64,000 bases of DNA from JAAYZX01 sp040770645 (lineage in GTDB: Bacteria; Actinomycetota; Thermoleophilia; RBG-16-64-13): NCBI GenBank assembly GCA_040770645.1, contig JAXGIS010000001.1, positions 248,001 to 312,000 on the forward strand, read 5' to 3'. Every line of letters begins with the position of its first letter. The stretch's first letter is position 1. Below the pieces are notes generated by a model, which was not told the DNA's origin, ran no database searches, and was given only the letters and a program-made list of their open reading frames with translations. Positions 1 through 9,093 of this stretch are shown in pieces. Both the position numbers and the translations under genes were made by a program.

Positions 1-703
1 AATCGTGCTGGAGGGCTACGTAGATCTCCAAGAGACACGTATCGAAGGGCCCTTTGGAGATCACACCGGCTTCTACTCTCCCGCCGACTCTTACCCGGTA
101 CTCCATGTCACAGCGCTGACCCATCGCCGCGATCCCATTTATGCGGCTACGGTGGTGGGCATACCTCCTATGGAAGACGCCTACCTGGCGAAAGCCACGG
201 AGCGTTTGTTCCTCCCCCTACTCAGACTGACCCTTCCTGAGGTTGTGGACATGGATCTGCCCGCGGCGGGGGTGTTCCACAACTGTGCCATCTTGTCGGT
301 GCGGAAGGCGTATCCCATGCACGCGCGTACAGTGATGCACGCGGTGTGGGGAACGGGGCAGATGCAGTTCACCAAGTGCGTGATCGTGGTGGACGAGGGT
401 ATCGATGTCCACGATTACCAGAGCGTGGCGTTTCACGTTTTCAGCAATGTGGACCCGGGAAGGGATCTCGTTCTCACCGAGGGACCTCTCGATGTGTTGG
501 ATCACGGCTCGTCCCACGCCCGCTGGGGCTCCAAAGTCGGCATAGATGCCACTCGTAAGTGGCCCGAAGAGGGATACGAGCGTGGGTGGCCCGAAGAACT
601 GGCCATGGATCCCATGGTTAGCGCCCGCATAGATGCTCTGTGGCCGCAACTCGGTCTAGAAGGGCTGCTGGGACCCTCGGCCCGCGTGGAGAGGCGTTCG
701 TGA
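1..703 (+). CDS. mqnL: UbiD-family decarboxylase, C-terminal part (menaquinone, futalosine pathway)
   Basis: The gene is cut by the window edge; about 234 C-terminal residues are visible and the reading frame is open at base 2. Motifs such as YLAKATERLFLPLL and the C-terminal HGSSHARWGSKVGIDAT stretch are typical of the UbiD family, which removes a ring carboxylate using prenylated FMN. Its stop overlaps the GTG start of the UbiA-type prenyltransferase, and mqnE, mqnA and mqnC follow, so the likely role is decarboxylation of the 1,4-dihydroxy-6-naphthoate intermediate (MqnL). The family call is firm; the pathway role rests on context. No UbiX/MqnM partner that would supply the cofactor is visible in the window. 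Confidence 0.85.
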   Translation, partial: IVLEGYVDLQETRIEGPFGDHTGFYSPADSYPVLHVTALTHRRDPIYAATVVGIPPMEDAYLAKATERLFLPLLRLTLPEVVDMDLPAAGVFHNCAILSVRKAYPMHARTVMHAVWGTGQMQFTKCVIVVDEGIDVHDYQSVAFHVFSNVDPGRDLVLTEGPLDVLDHGSSHARWGSKVGIDATRKWPEEGYERGWPEELAMDPMVSARIDALWPQLGLEGLLGPSARVERRS

Positions 704-1605
704 GCTACAGCACGTTCATCATCCGGCTACCCCGCCTCTTAGCGTCCTTCGCGGCGTACACGCGTCTCTACGTGCGTTTGGTCAAGTTCGAGCACACCGT
801 CTTCGCCCTCCCCTTCGCGTACTCGGGAGCGTTTCTGGCTCACCAACGTATCCCCGGTTTCTGGCGGATGTTCTGGATCACGGTGGTCATGGTTGCCGCG
901 CGTAGTCTGGCCATGGCTCTGAACCGTCTACTCGACGAGCGCATCGACGCTTTGAATCCCCGGACTTCGGGCCGTGAACTCCCGGCCGGGTTGCTGCGGC
1001 GGAGCGAAGTCTGGGTCTTCTGCGTAGTTTCGTTGGCGGTTCTGGTATTCGCCACTTTCCAGCTGCCGGTGATCACGCGTTGCCTTTGGCCGGTTGTGGT
1101 GGCACCGTTCGTCGTATACCCTTTCACCAAGCGGGTTACTTGGCTGTGCCACCTGTTTCTGGGCTGCACTATCGGGTTGGGGCCGGTGGGGGCGTGGGTG
1201 GCCGTGACGGGCACCGTCGACTGGCGGGCATTTCTGCTCGGGGGCGCGGTTGCCCTCTGGATCGCTGGCTTCGACGTCATCTACGCTGGGTTGGACGTCG
1301 ATTTCGATCGGAGTCGCCATATCCACTCCATTCCGGCCGACCTGGGTTTGGAGGCCGCTGTCTGGTCCACGCGTCTACTGCACCTGGGGGCGGTCGGTCT
1401 GCTGGCAGCCACGGGCGTGGCCACCGGCCGCAGTGTCGTCTATTTCATTGGAGTGGGAGTGTGCGCCGCGATCTTGGGCTACGAGAACTACATCACGCGG
1501 GCGGGTGACCTGCGTAGGGTGGACTTGGCCTTCCTGACCATGAACGGAATCCTCAGCGTGGTGTTCTTCGTGTTCACTCTCGCCTCCGTTGTCGTAGAGA
1601 AGTGA
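700..1605 (+). CDS. mqnP: UbiA-family prenyltransferase (menaquinone biosynthesis, MqnP-like)
   Basis: Integral membrane prenyltransferase of 301 residues that would attach the polyprenyl chain to the naphthoate ring. The two Asp-rich motifs are present: NRLLDERID near residue 75 and GLDVDFDRSR near residue 197, with about eight hydrophobic segments between and after them. The GTG at 700 is chosen because it overlaps the upstream UbiD stop in a GTGA arrangement and has GGAGAGG five bases upstream; a longer frame from 640 would run 60 bases into ubiD. The downstream methyltransferase starts seven bases after the stop, which indicates translational coupling in one operon. Confidence 0.88.
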   Translation: MSYSTFIIRLPRLLASFAAYTRLYVRLVKFEHTVFALPFAYSGAFLAHQRIPGFWRMFWITVVMVAARSLAMALNRLLDERIDALNPRTSGRELPAGLLRRSEVWVFCVVSLAVLVFATFQLPVITRCLWPVVVAPFVVYPFTKRVTWLCHLFLGCTIGLGPVGAWVAVTGTVDWRAFLLGGAVALWIAGFDVIYAGLDVDFDRSRHIHSIPADLGLEAAVWSTRLLHLGAVGLLAATGVATGRSVVYFIGVGVCAAILGYENYITRAGDLRRVDLAFLTMNGILSVVFFVFTLASVVVEK

Positions 1606-1611
1606 CGGGGC

Positions 1612-2328
1612 GTGTTCCAGACGATCAATGCGCTGCCGGAGCCGAAGCGGGTGCAGTCGATGTTCAACGACATAGCTCACTCGTACGATCGTTTGAACTC
1701 GCTCATGACTGCGGGGTTGCATCGCAACTGGCGAGATTTGGCCGTCATGCTCTCGCGTGTGGAGGAGGGATCGGCCGCACTGGATGTCTGTTGCGGGACG
1801 GGCGATCTGGCCTTTGCTTTGAAGCAGGCGGTAGGTCCCACCGGTCGCGTGGTGGGTCTCGATTTCTCAGTGGACATGCTGACCGTAGCCCGAGAGAAGT
1901 GTGGGCGCAATCAGCTTTGGGTGAAGTTCGTGCTGGGGGACGCACTGGCCCTACCGTTTGCGGACGCGTCGTTTGACGCCTGTACGGTGGGCTTCGGTAT
2001 CCGCAACGTCAGCGACCCCATGCTGGCGTTCTCAGAGATGAGGCGGGTCTGCAGACCGGGGGGGCGTGTAGTCTGCCTCGAGATCACGCAACCGCAAATC
2101 CCGGTGTTCAAGCAGTTCTACGGCGTGTGGTTCGACCACGTGGTGCCGCGATTGGGAAGGGTTGCATCCGGTAGTCGCGATGCTTACAGTTATCTCCCGG
2201 CGTCCGTTCGCCGCTTCCCTGGACCGGAGCCCCTTCGAGGGCTGATGAAGGCGGCCGGGCTCATGGAGCCGCGATATGAGATCGTGGCCGGTGGGATAAT
2301 CGCCATACACCACGCCTTCGTGGCGTGA
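1612..2328 (+). CDS. menG: Demethylmenaquinone methyltransferase, UbiE/MenG
   Basis: SAM-dependent C-methyltransferase of 238 residues that performs the last step of menaquinone synthesis. Motif I, ALDVCCGTGDL, lies near residue 57, and the family signature GIRNVSD near residue 129; length matches the family. The start is GTG, six bases after the prenyltransferase stop. The stop codon region overlaps the longest possible frame of mqnE. This gene is shared by the classical and futalosine pathways; the futalosine genes immediately downstream show which route is used. Confidence 0.92.
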   Translation: MFQTINALPEPKRVQSMFNDIAHSYDRLNSLMTAGLHRNWRDLAVMLSRVEEGSAALDVCCGTGDLAFALKQAVGPTGRVVGLDFSVDMLTVAREKCGRNQLWVKFVLGDALALPFADASFDACTVGFGIRNVSDPMLAFSEMRRVCRPGGRVVCLEITQPQIPVFKQFYGVWFDHVVPRLGRVASGSRDAYSYLPASVRRFPGPEPLRGLMKAAGLMEPRYEIVAGGIIAIHHAFVA

Positions 2329-2348
2329 GACGGTTTCAAAGGAGATGC

Positions 2349-3434
2349 GTGCGCGTAGAGAAGAGGGCAGTGATTGAACGCAAGGTGCAGGCCCAGGAGC
2401 GCCTCTCCTTCGCGGAGGGGGTGGCGCTCTTCGAGTGTGGCGATCTGCTCTGGCTGGGGCGCCTTGCCGATTCTGTGCGACAACGTCTGCATGGGGATGC
2501 GGTCTACTTCGTGCGCAACCGGCACATCAATCACACCAACATTTGCAAGAACCGCTGCGTGTTCTGTGCTTTCTCCCGCGATGAAGGGGAGGTGGGTGCG
2601 TACACCCTCAGTCTCGATCAGATAGTCGCCAAAGCACGTGCTTCACTGGCCGAGGGGGTGACCGAGTTCCACATAGTTGGAGGTGAGCATCCGGCTCTGA
2701 GCTTCACTGAAGTGGAAGAGATGATCGCCCGCCTGCATGCGCTGGCCCCGGGGGTTACCCTGACGGCCTTCACGGCGTCGGAAATCGCTCACTTCGCGGC
2801 AACGTCGGGCCTGTCCGTGGAGCAGGTGCTGCGTCGACTGAAATCCGTCGGCTTGGGCAGCCTGCCGGGCGGGGGTGCCGAGGTGTTTGCGTCTCGAGTC
2901 CGCGATCTGGTGTGTCCGCGAAAGATATCTGCGAATGAATGGTTACATGTTCATATGACGGCCCACCGCTGCGCCTTGCCCACCAACGCTACCATGCTCT
3001 ACGGCCACGTGGAGACGGTGGAGGAGCGTGTGGACCACCTGGTGCGCCTGCGCGAGGCGCAAGATGAGACCGGTGGGTTCCAAGCTTTCATTCCCCTTTC
3101 TTTCCACCCTGTGCACACCGGGCTTTCGCATCTTCCCGGCCCCAGCGGTGTGGAGGATCTCACGGTGCTGGCTGTATCCCGCCTTATGCTCGACAACTTC
3201 GCTCACATAAAAGCCTATTGGATCATGTTGGGGCTCAAGTTGGCTCAGATCGGATTGTTCTTCGGAGCCGATGATCTCGATGGGACCGTTGTGGAAGAAG
3301 TGATCACGCGCATGGCGGGTGGTGTCTCCGATGGAGATCTCACAGTGGAGGAGCTCGTGCACCAGGTGCGCACGGCGGGCCGGGTACCTGTCGAGCGCGA
3401 TACCTTCTACGGAGTGGTGAAGACCTATGACTAG
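2349..3434 (+). CDS. mqnE: Aminodeoxyfutalosine synthase, radical SAM (MqnE)
   Basis: Radical SAM enzyme of about 361 residues that joins 3-(1-carboxyvinyloxy)benzoate to SAM-derived adenosyl, giving aminodeoxyfutalosine. The cluster motif CKNRCVFC follows the NRHINHTN stretch, and the HIKAYWIMLG segment near the C-terminus is the part that separates MqnE from MqnC. The frame opens at GTG 2325, but GTG 2349 has AAAGGAG four bases upstream and removes an unconserved leader, so I prefer it. The stop lies inside the start of mqnA (eight-base overlap). Confidence 0.9.
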   Translation: MRVEKRAVIERKVQAQERLSFAEGVALFECGDLLWLGRLADSVRQRLHGDAVYFVRNRHINHTNICKNRCVFCAFSRDEGEVGAYTLSLDQIVAKARASLAEGVTEFHIVGGEHPALSFTEVEEMIARLHALAPGVTLTAFTASEIAHFAATSGLSVEQVLRRLKSVGLGSLPGGGAEVFASRVRDLVCPRKISANEWLHVHMTAHRCALPTNATMLYGHVETVEERVDHLVRLREAQDETGGFQAFIPLSFHPVHTGLSHLPGPSGVEDLTVLAVSRLMLDNFAHIKAYWIMLGLKLAQIGLFFGADDLDGTVVEEVITRMAGGVSDGDLTVEELVHQVRTAGRVPVERDTFYGVVKTYD

Positions 3435-4317
3435 CCCGGTCCACCGCCGGCCTGTGCGTGTGGGGCATATCGAGTTTCTCAACTGCTACCCCTTGTATTA
3501 CGGCCTCGAGGGGCGTCGGCCCGCAGCGGCCTCCTTCGAGTTGCTGGCGGGCGTCCCGACTGATCTCAATCGCATGCTGGTGGCGGGTACCATCGATTTC
3601 GGCCCCATCAGTTCCATTGCGTACGCACGGAACCACAGCCTGCTGCTGCTTTCCCGGCGCCTGTCCATCTCCGCGCGGGGTGCCGTGGATTCCATTCAGT
3701 TGGTGTGCCGCAGGCCCATAGAGACGATCGGGACCATTGCCCTCACACCACAGAGCGCAACCTCGGTGGTGCTGCTGAAGACGCTCCTTCGTCTGCGCTA
3801 CGGTCGCGACGTCGACTATTCGGAGTTGCGCGGCTCGCCGGAGGAGGAGTTGGAGCGTTGCGATGCCGTGCTCCTGATCGGGGACCAAGGCCTGGAAGCC
3901 ATGTACTTCCCGCTCGAGGGCACCATCCGCTATGACTTGGGGGTGATGTGGCACGATTGGACGGGGCTACCCATGGTCTACGCGGTGTGGGCCGCGCGCG
4001 CCGACTTCCTGCGGCGTCGGCCCGATGATCTGCTGGCCGTGGAGGACGAACTGGCCCAGGCCATGGACTACAGTCGTGAGCGTGCAGCGGAGGTAGTGGA
4101 GTCGGCCCGCGGCCGGTACCGGTTCGGACGCTCGTGTCTGACGCGTTACTTCAGGGTGCTGCACTACGGCTTTGAGGAGGAGTACCAGGCCGGATTGCAG
4201 CGTTTCTATGAGTTGGCGCATGAAGCCGGTGAGCTGCCCGAAATACCGGCGCTTCGCTTCATCGATGAGTTCGCCTCAGGCGGTGGGTACAACCACATGT
4301 CCGGAGGCGAAGCATGA
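3427..4317 (+). CDS. mqnA: Chorismate dehydratase (MqnA)
   Basis: Periplasmic-binding-protein-fold enzyme of 296 residues that converts chorismate to 3-(1-carboxyvinyloxy)benzoate, the first committed futalosine step. The N-terminal VRVGHIEFLNCYPLYYGLE stretch and the FGPISSIAYARN segment are typical of MqnA. There is no signal peptide, so it is cytoplasmic. It overlaps mqnE by eight bases and mqnC by four (ATGA), so the three are almost certainly cotranslated. Confidence 0.93.
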   Translation: MTSPVHRRPVRVGHIEFLNCYPLYYGLEGRRPAAASFELLAGVPTDLNRMLVAGTIDFGPISSIAYARNHSLLLLSRRLSISARGAVDSIQLVCRRPIETIGTIALTPQSATSVVLLKTLLRLRYGRDVDYSELRGSPEEELERCDAVLLIGDQGLEAMYFPLEGTIRYDLGVMWHDWTGLPMVYAVWAARADFLRRRPDDLLAVEDELAQAMDYSRERAAEVVESARGRYRFGRSCLTRYFRVLHYGFEEEYQAGLQRFYELAHEAGELPEIPALRFIDEFASGGGYNHMSGGEA

Positions 4318-5423
4318 GGGGTATCAGCCCAGATCTGGCGGGCCGGATCGCTGCCGGCGCTCGCCTGAGCGATGAAGAGGCTCTGGCGCTACTGCGTTCG
4401 GCCGATCTGTTGACCCTGGGCGAACTGGCCGACGCTCGACGGCAGGTTGCCGTCCCCGGAAGGCGTGTAACCTACATCGTAGACCGTAATATCAACTACA
4501 CGAATGTGTGTGTTTCGGGGTGTCGTTTCTGCGCTTTCTACCGATCTCCGGGCTCTCCTGACGCCTACGTGCTCAGTATGGAGGAGATAGTGCGCAAGGC
4601 TCGCGAGACTGTGGAGATGGGGGGCACGGGTGTCATGCTTCAAGGAGGACTGCACCCGGACTTGGACGTCACCTATTTTGAGAACCTCTTCCGTACCCTC
4701 AAGCGTGAAGTCCCGGATCTCGATATCCATTCGCTCTCACCCCCGGAGATCGTCTTCATGGCGCGGCTTGGCCACCTCCATGTGCGCGATGTGTTGGAGC
4801 GGCTCCGCGATGCGGGGTTGGATTCCCTCCCCGGGGGAGGCGCGGAGATCTTGGTCGATCGCGTACGCCGGGAGGTGGCGCCGGGCAAAGCCACGGCCGA
4901 CGAGTGGGTGGAGGTGATGCGCCAGGCGCACCTTCTCGGCATGGGCACCACGGCCACCATGATGTTCGGCAGCGTGGAGACGTTGGAAGACCGTGTGGAG
5001 CACCTGCGTCGCGTTCGCGAGCTGCAGGACGAGACGGGGGGGTTTCGCGCGTTCATCCCGTGGACATTCCAGGAGACCAATACTGCCCTGGAAGGTCGTG
5101 GGCTTCGGGCCACCGGGGTGGACTACTTGGCCATGCTCGCCGTGTCGCGTCTGTATCTCGACAACGTTACCAACATCCAGGCGTCGTGGGTGACCCAGGG
5201 GCTGAAGGTGGGGCAGGTAGCCCTGCGTTTTGGTGCCAATGACTTGGGCAGCACCATGATCGAGGAGAATGTGGTGCGGTCGGCAGGTGTCAGCTTCACC
5301 GCCGGTCGCGAGGATCTGGAGCACGTCATACGTGCCGCAGGATTCGAACCGGTGCAGCGGCGGAGCGATTACTCGGAAGTGGCGGCGGGATTCGCCGGCG
5401 GGAGCGAGGGGAAGCCGCGTTGA
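4314..5423 (+). CDS. mqnC: Cyclic dehypoxanthine futalosine synthase, radical SAM (MqnC)
   Basis: Radical SAM enzyme of 369 residues that cyclises dehypoxanthine futalosine. It carries NYTNVCVSGCRFCAFYR with the three cluster cysteines, QGGLHPDLDVTYFENL, and the PWTFQETNT segment that distinguishes MqnC from MqnE. GGAGG sits eight bases before the ATG, inside the end of mqnA. MqnC and MqnE are clearly paralogous along their length. The step between them, removal of hypoxanthine or adenine (MqnB or MTAN), has no gene in this window. Confidence 0.93.
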   Translation: MRGISPDLAGRIAAGARLSDEEALALLRSADLLTLGELADARRQVAVPGRRVTYIVDRNINYTNVCVSGCRFCAFYRSPGSPDAYVLSMEEIVRKARETVEMGGTGVMLQGGLHPDLDVTYFENLFRTLKREVPDLDIHSLSPPEIVFMARLGHLHVRDVLERLRDAGLDSLPGGGAEILVDRVRREVAPGKATADEWVEVMRQAHLLGMGTTATMMFGSVETLEDRVEHLRRVRELQDETGGFRAFIPWTFQETNTALEGRGLRATGVDYLAMLAVSRLYLDNVTNIQASWVTQGLKVGQVALRFGANDLGSTMIEENVVRSAGVSFTAGREDLEHVIRAAGFEPVQRRSDYSEVAAGFAGGSEGKPR

Positions 5424-5467
5424 TACGGTTTCGTGGGTCACAGCGGTGCCGTGTGCGGTTCCCTTAG

Positions 5468-5476
5468 TGGTATACT
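5468..5476 (+). promoter_or_regulatory. Candidate extended -10 promoter for the hdr-flx operon
   Basis: TGGTATACT is a good extended -10 element (TGn plus TATACT) in the 107-base gap between mqnC and hdrC. No convincing -35 is seen 16-18 bases upstream, as is usual for extended -10 promoters. Initiation near 5483 would leave a leader of about 48 bases. Confidence 0.4.
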
Positions 5477-5530
5477 GCGAGAGGCTGGTTGGTCAGTCAG
5501 TCAGGAAGTGACCCGGTAGGGAGGGCCTGC

Positions 5531-6094
5531 GTGATTCGTTATGACACTCAGGAAGCCGCGTTGTTCCGGGAGAAGTTGCTGCGCCGAGTCAGGGCAGATG
5601 TGTCCGACTGCTATCAATGCGGCAACTGTTCGGCCGGATGCCCGGCGGCCTTCACGTTTGATCACGTGCCCAACCAGATCATGCGTATGCTTCAGGTGGG
5701 CCTCGTTGACGAAGTCCTGAGCTCCAGCGCCATCCAATTGTGTGTCCAATGCCTCATCTGCACCGCCCGCTGTCCACGCAACATCGATGTGGCCGGCATC
5801 TTCGAGGACCTGAAGACCGTGGCCGCGGCTCGCGACGTGCGCGTGCCTGAAGATGCGGCGGTCTTCAATCGTGTGTTTCTGGAAAACATCGCCAAGTATG
5901 GGCGCCTGACCGAGGCGTTCATGCTCCTGCGCTACAATCTGCTGTCCCGCCATCTGCTCAATGACGCCGAACTGGGGCTGCCCATGCTCACCAAGGGCAA
6001 AGTGGAGTTGCTGCCCAAGAAGGCGACGGGAGCCGCCGAGGTGGGTCGTATCTATAGGAAGGCTATGGGTAAGGTCAAGGAGAAGGCGTCGTGA
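5531..6094 (+). CDS. hdrC: Heterodisulfide reductase subunit C-like iron-sulfur protein (HdrC)
   Basis: Protein of 187 residues with two [4Fe-4S] ferredoxin motifs, CYQCGNCSAGCP and CVQCLICTARCPRN, which pass electrons between HdrA and HdrB. GTG 5531 is preferred because GGGAGGG lies five bases upstream; the frame is open back to 5489 without a ribosome binding site. The last four bases overlap hdrB. Order hdrC-hdrB-hdrA followed by flx-like genes points to an Flx-Hdr complex rather than a methanogen enzyme. Confidence 0.9.
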   Translation: MIRYDTQEAALFREKLLRRVRADVSDCYQCGNCSAGCPAAFTFDHVPNQIMRMLQVGLVDEVLSSSAIQLCVQCLICTARCPRNIDVAGIFEDLKTVAAARDVRVPEDAAVFNRVFLENIAKYGRLTEAFMLLRYNLLSRHLLNDAELGLPMLTKGKVELLPKKATGAAEVGRIYRKAMGKVKEKAS

Positions 6095-7119
6095 CGTCTC
6101 TCACCTACTACCCGGGTTGTTCGCTGCGACACTCGGCCGCGGAGTTCGATCGCTCCACCAAGATCGTCTTGGACGCGTTCGGTGTGGATTTCGTGGAGGT
6201 CCCCGAATGGACATGCTGCGGATCGTCACCGGCGCACATGACGGACCATCTACTGGCCCAAGCGTTGGCCGCCCGCAACTTGCGTCAAGCGGCTGCTATC
6301 GGTGATGAGATGTTTGCTCCGTGCCCCTCCTGCTATCAGCGCGAGAAGGACGCCGCAATGGAGATCCATTCCGACCCCGACTTCCGAGCAGAGGTCAATG
6401 AGTTGCTGGATGAGCCTTACGAGGGCACGGTACGAGTCATGACCCTGCCCGAGGTTCTCATGGAGAAGGTGGGAGAGGAGCGGGTCCGCGCGGCGGTTAC
6501 CACCGACCTGGTATTGCTGAAAGTGGTGCCATACTACGGATGCCTTCTGGGGAGACCGTACGAGCTGATCGCCGAGTGCGATGACGAGCAGCCCATGATA
6601 ATGGACAGGTTGTTGACTGCCGCCGGCTGCGACGTGAGGCCGTGGGACTACAAGACAGAGTGTTGCGGAGCCAGCGTGGGCATGGCCAAGCCGGAGATCC
6701 ATCGGCGTCTGAGCCGGAAGGTGTTGCAGCAGGCCATGGAGGCTGGTGCCGACGCCGTGGTGGTGGCGTGCCCGCTCTGCCACCAGAACCTGGACTTGAG
6801 GCAATCACAGGTGAACGCAACCTGTGGCACCAACTTCCACATGCCCATTTTGTATCTCACGCAGGTGTTGGGCTACGCCTTGGGGCGTTCCGAGGAGGAG
6901 CTGTTGTTCCATAAGCACGCTGTGGACCCACGTCCCTTGTTGCGCAAAGTGGTGGCCGATGCTGTGGAGCTGCGGGCCGACGAGGCACGCAGGGCGGCAG
7001 AAATGGAGGAGCGGGAGCGGGCGAGAGAAGCGGCCAAACAGGCCAGGGCCAAGCGGCGGGCAACTGAGGCCGGCGCTGCAGAACCTGAGTCTGAAGAGGC
7101 ATCGGAGGCGGGGGAATGA
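6091..7119 (+). CDS. hdrB: Heterodisulfide reductase subunit B-like protein (HdrB)
   Basis: Protein of 342 residues with two complete CCG domains, which in HdrB hold noncubane [4Fe-4S] clusters at the disulfide site. The first runs from PGC near residue 10 through TCCGSS to CPSC; the second from YYGC through ECCGAS to CPLC. The partner in bacteria with Flx-Hdr is thought to be DsrC or another thiol-disulfide carrier. The C-terminal 50 or so residues are an Ala/Arg/Glu-rich, probably helical charged tail that exceeds the usual length of about 290 residues. The stop overlaps hdrA by four bases. Confidence 0.9.
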   Translation: MTSLTYYPGCSLRHSAAEFDRSTKIVLDAFGVDFVEVPEWTCCGSSPAHMTDHLLAQALAARNLRQAAAIGDEMFAPCPSCYQREKDAAMEIHSDPDFRAEVNELLDEPYEGTVRVMTLPEVLMEKVGEERVRAAVTTDLVLLKVVPYYGCLLGRPYELIAECDDEQPMIMDRLLTAAGCDVRPWDYKTECCGASVGMAKPEIHRRLSRKVLQQAMEAGADAVVVACPLCHQNLDLRQSQVNATCGTNFHMPILYLTQVLGYALGRSEEELLFHKHAVDPRPLLRKVVADAVELRADEARRAAEMEERERAREAAKQARAKRRATEAGAAEPESEEASEAGE

Positions 7120-9080
7120 GGATCGGAGTCTTCGTTTGCCACTGCGGCACCAATATCGCCGCCACCGTTGACAGCCACGGCATCGCGGAACGGGCGGCGG
7201 AACTCAAGGACGTTGTCCACACAGAAGATGTCATGTATACGTGCTCGGAACCGGGTCAGGCGGGTATCCAACGTGCCATCCGCGAAAAGGGGCTCACTCG
7301 TGTAGTAGTGGCGGCGTGTTCACCGCAGATGCACGAGGTCACCTTCCGACGCTGTGTGGAGGACGCGGGACTCAATCCCCACCTCTTCGAGATGGCCAAC
7401 ATCCGTGAGCACTGCTCATGGATTCACGACGACAAAGCGCTTGCAACCGAGAAGGCGTACGAGATCGTCAAGATGGCTGTGGCCAAGGTTCGCACGGCAG
7501 AGCCTCTCTTCCCGCACGAGGTTGACGTCAACAAAGATGTCTTGGTCATCGGGGGTGGCGTGGCCGGTATCCAGGTGGCGCTCGATTTGGCCGATGCCGG
7601 GCTCAAGGTCACCATTGTGGAGCGGGAGAGCACCATTGGCGGCACCATGGCGCGCTTGGACAAGACTTTCCCCACTATCGACTGCTCTGCCTGCATCCTC
7701 ACGCCTCGAATGGTGGACGCGGCTCATCATGAGAACATCGATATCATGGCGTTCTCCGAGGTTGATCGCGTTCAGGGCTACGTCGGCAACTTCGTTGTCG
7801 ACATCAAGCGCAAGGCGGCCATGGTCGACTGGACCAGATGTATCGGCTGCGAACTGTGTGTGCAGAAATGTCCTTCGCACGGGCCGGATCGTTTCAATGC
7901 GGGACTGGCCGAAACCAAAGCCATCTATATTCCCTTCCCCCAAGCGGTGCCCAAGAGGGCCGTGATCCAGACCGACTACTGCCGTTGGTTCCAGCAGGGC
8001 AAGTGCCGCGTCTGTTCACGCGTGTGTCCCGCCGATGCAATCGATTACGACCAGCAGGACACGTTTGTGCAACGTAAGTTCGGCGCCATTGTAGTGGCCA
8101 CAGGCATGGACGTCTTTCCCTGGGAGGATTACTACCCGCAGTACGGAGGGGGTCGCATCCCGGATGTGATCTCCGGGTTGCAGTACGAACGCATGCTCAA
8201 CGCCTCCGGCCCCACCGGCGGCCACGTGCACCGCATCTCCAATAACGAGGAACCCAAAACCGTGGTGTTCATTCAGTGCGTGGGCTCACGCGACGAATCC
8301 GTGGGCCGGCCCTACTGTTCCAGCGTGTGCTGCATGTACACAGCCAAGCAGGCCATCCTCACCAAGGGACACTGCGGCATGGACACCGATGTGTACGTCT
8401 TCTATATCGATATTCGGGCTACCGGTAAGGGCTATGAGGAGTTCATCAAACGTGCCCAAACCGAGTTCGGTGTGAACTACGTGCGCGGTCGTGTGTCCAA
8501 GCTGTACGAAGAAGACGGCAAGGTAATGGTGCGCGGGGTGGACACGCTCCTGGGTCAGCAGGTGGAGATAGCCGCCGACCTGGTCGTGCTCGCCACAGGC
8601 ACCACGTCGGCGGAGGGTGCGTCGCATCTGGCCCAGACCCTGAACATCTCCTACGACGAGTTCGGTTTCTTCAAGGAGTCGCATCCCAAGCTGCGCCCGG
8701 TGGAGACCAACACGGCCGGTGTGTTCCTGGCCGGCGCCTGTCAGGCACCCAAAGATATCCCCACTTCCGTGGCTCAGGCCTCCGGCACGGCGGCAAAGGT
8801 GCTGGGACTACTGGCCAAAGACAAGCTTAAGACCAGTCCGCAGGTTGCGGTGGTGGATCAGAGCCGGTGCGTGGGCTGCTGGAAGTGCATCGAAGTGTGC
8901 CCGTTCAGTGCGCCGGAGAAGCAGGAGATGAGGGACGGCACCGGACGAAGCCACGTAATCGAGACCGTGTGCCAGGGTTGCGGCATATGCGTGGCCACCT
9001 GCCCGGTGAACTGTATCTCGCTCAAGGGCTTCACCACCGACTCACTGATCGATCAGCTCGAAGAAGCGCTTCTGGCGTAG
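7116..9080 (+). CDS. hdrA: Heterodisulfide reductase subunit A-like bifurcating flavoprotein (HdrA)
   Basis: Flavoprotein of 654 residues, the expected electron-bifurcating core. It starts with the HdrA-specific MRIGVFVCHCGTNIA segment, then an FAD-binding fold (GGGVAGIQVALDLADAG near residue 144), an internal ferredoxin-like insert (CIGCELCVQKCPS, CRVCSRVCPADAI) and a C-terminal pair CVGCWKCIEVCPF and CQGCGICVATCPVNC. No in-frame TGA suggests selenocysteine. It is followed after 13 bases by an MvhD/FlxD-like gene, which normally docks electrons into HdrA. Confidence 0.93.
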   Translation: MRIGVFVCHCGTNIAATVDSHGIAERAAELKDVVHTEDVMYTCSEPGQAGIQRAIREKGLTRVVVAACSPQMHEVTFRRCVEDAGLNPHLFEMANIREHCSWIHDDKALATEKAYEIVKMAVAKVRTAEPLFPHEVDVNKDVLVIGGGVAGIQVALDLADAGLKVTIVERESTIGGTMARLDKTFPTIDCSACILTPRMVDAAHHENIDIMAFSEVDRVQGYVGNFVVDIKRKAAMVDWTRCIGCELCVQKCPSHGPDRFNAGLAETKAIYIPFPQAVPKRAVIQTDYCRWFQQGKCRVCSRVCPADAIDYDQQDTFVQRKFGAIVVATGMDVFPWEDYYPQYGGGRIPDVISGLQYERMLNASGPTGGHVHRISNNEEPKTVVFIQCVGSRDESVGRPYCSSVCCMYTAKQAILTKGHCGMDTDVYVFYIDIRATGKGYEEFIKRAQTEFGVNYVRGRVSKLYEEDGKVMVRGVDTLLGQQVEIAADLVVLATGTTSAEGASHLAQTLNISYDEFGFFKESHPKLRPVETNTAGVFLAGACQAPKDIPTSVAQASGTAAKVLGLLAKDKLKTSPQVAVVDQSRCVGCWKCIEVCPFSAPEKQEMRDGTGRSHVIETVCQGCGICVATCPVNCISLKGFTTDSLIDQLEEALLA

Positions 9081-9093
9081 GAAGGTTGAGGTG

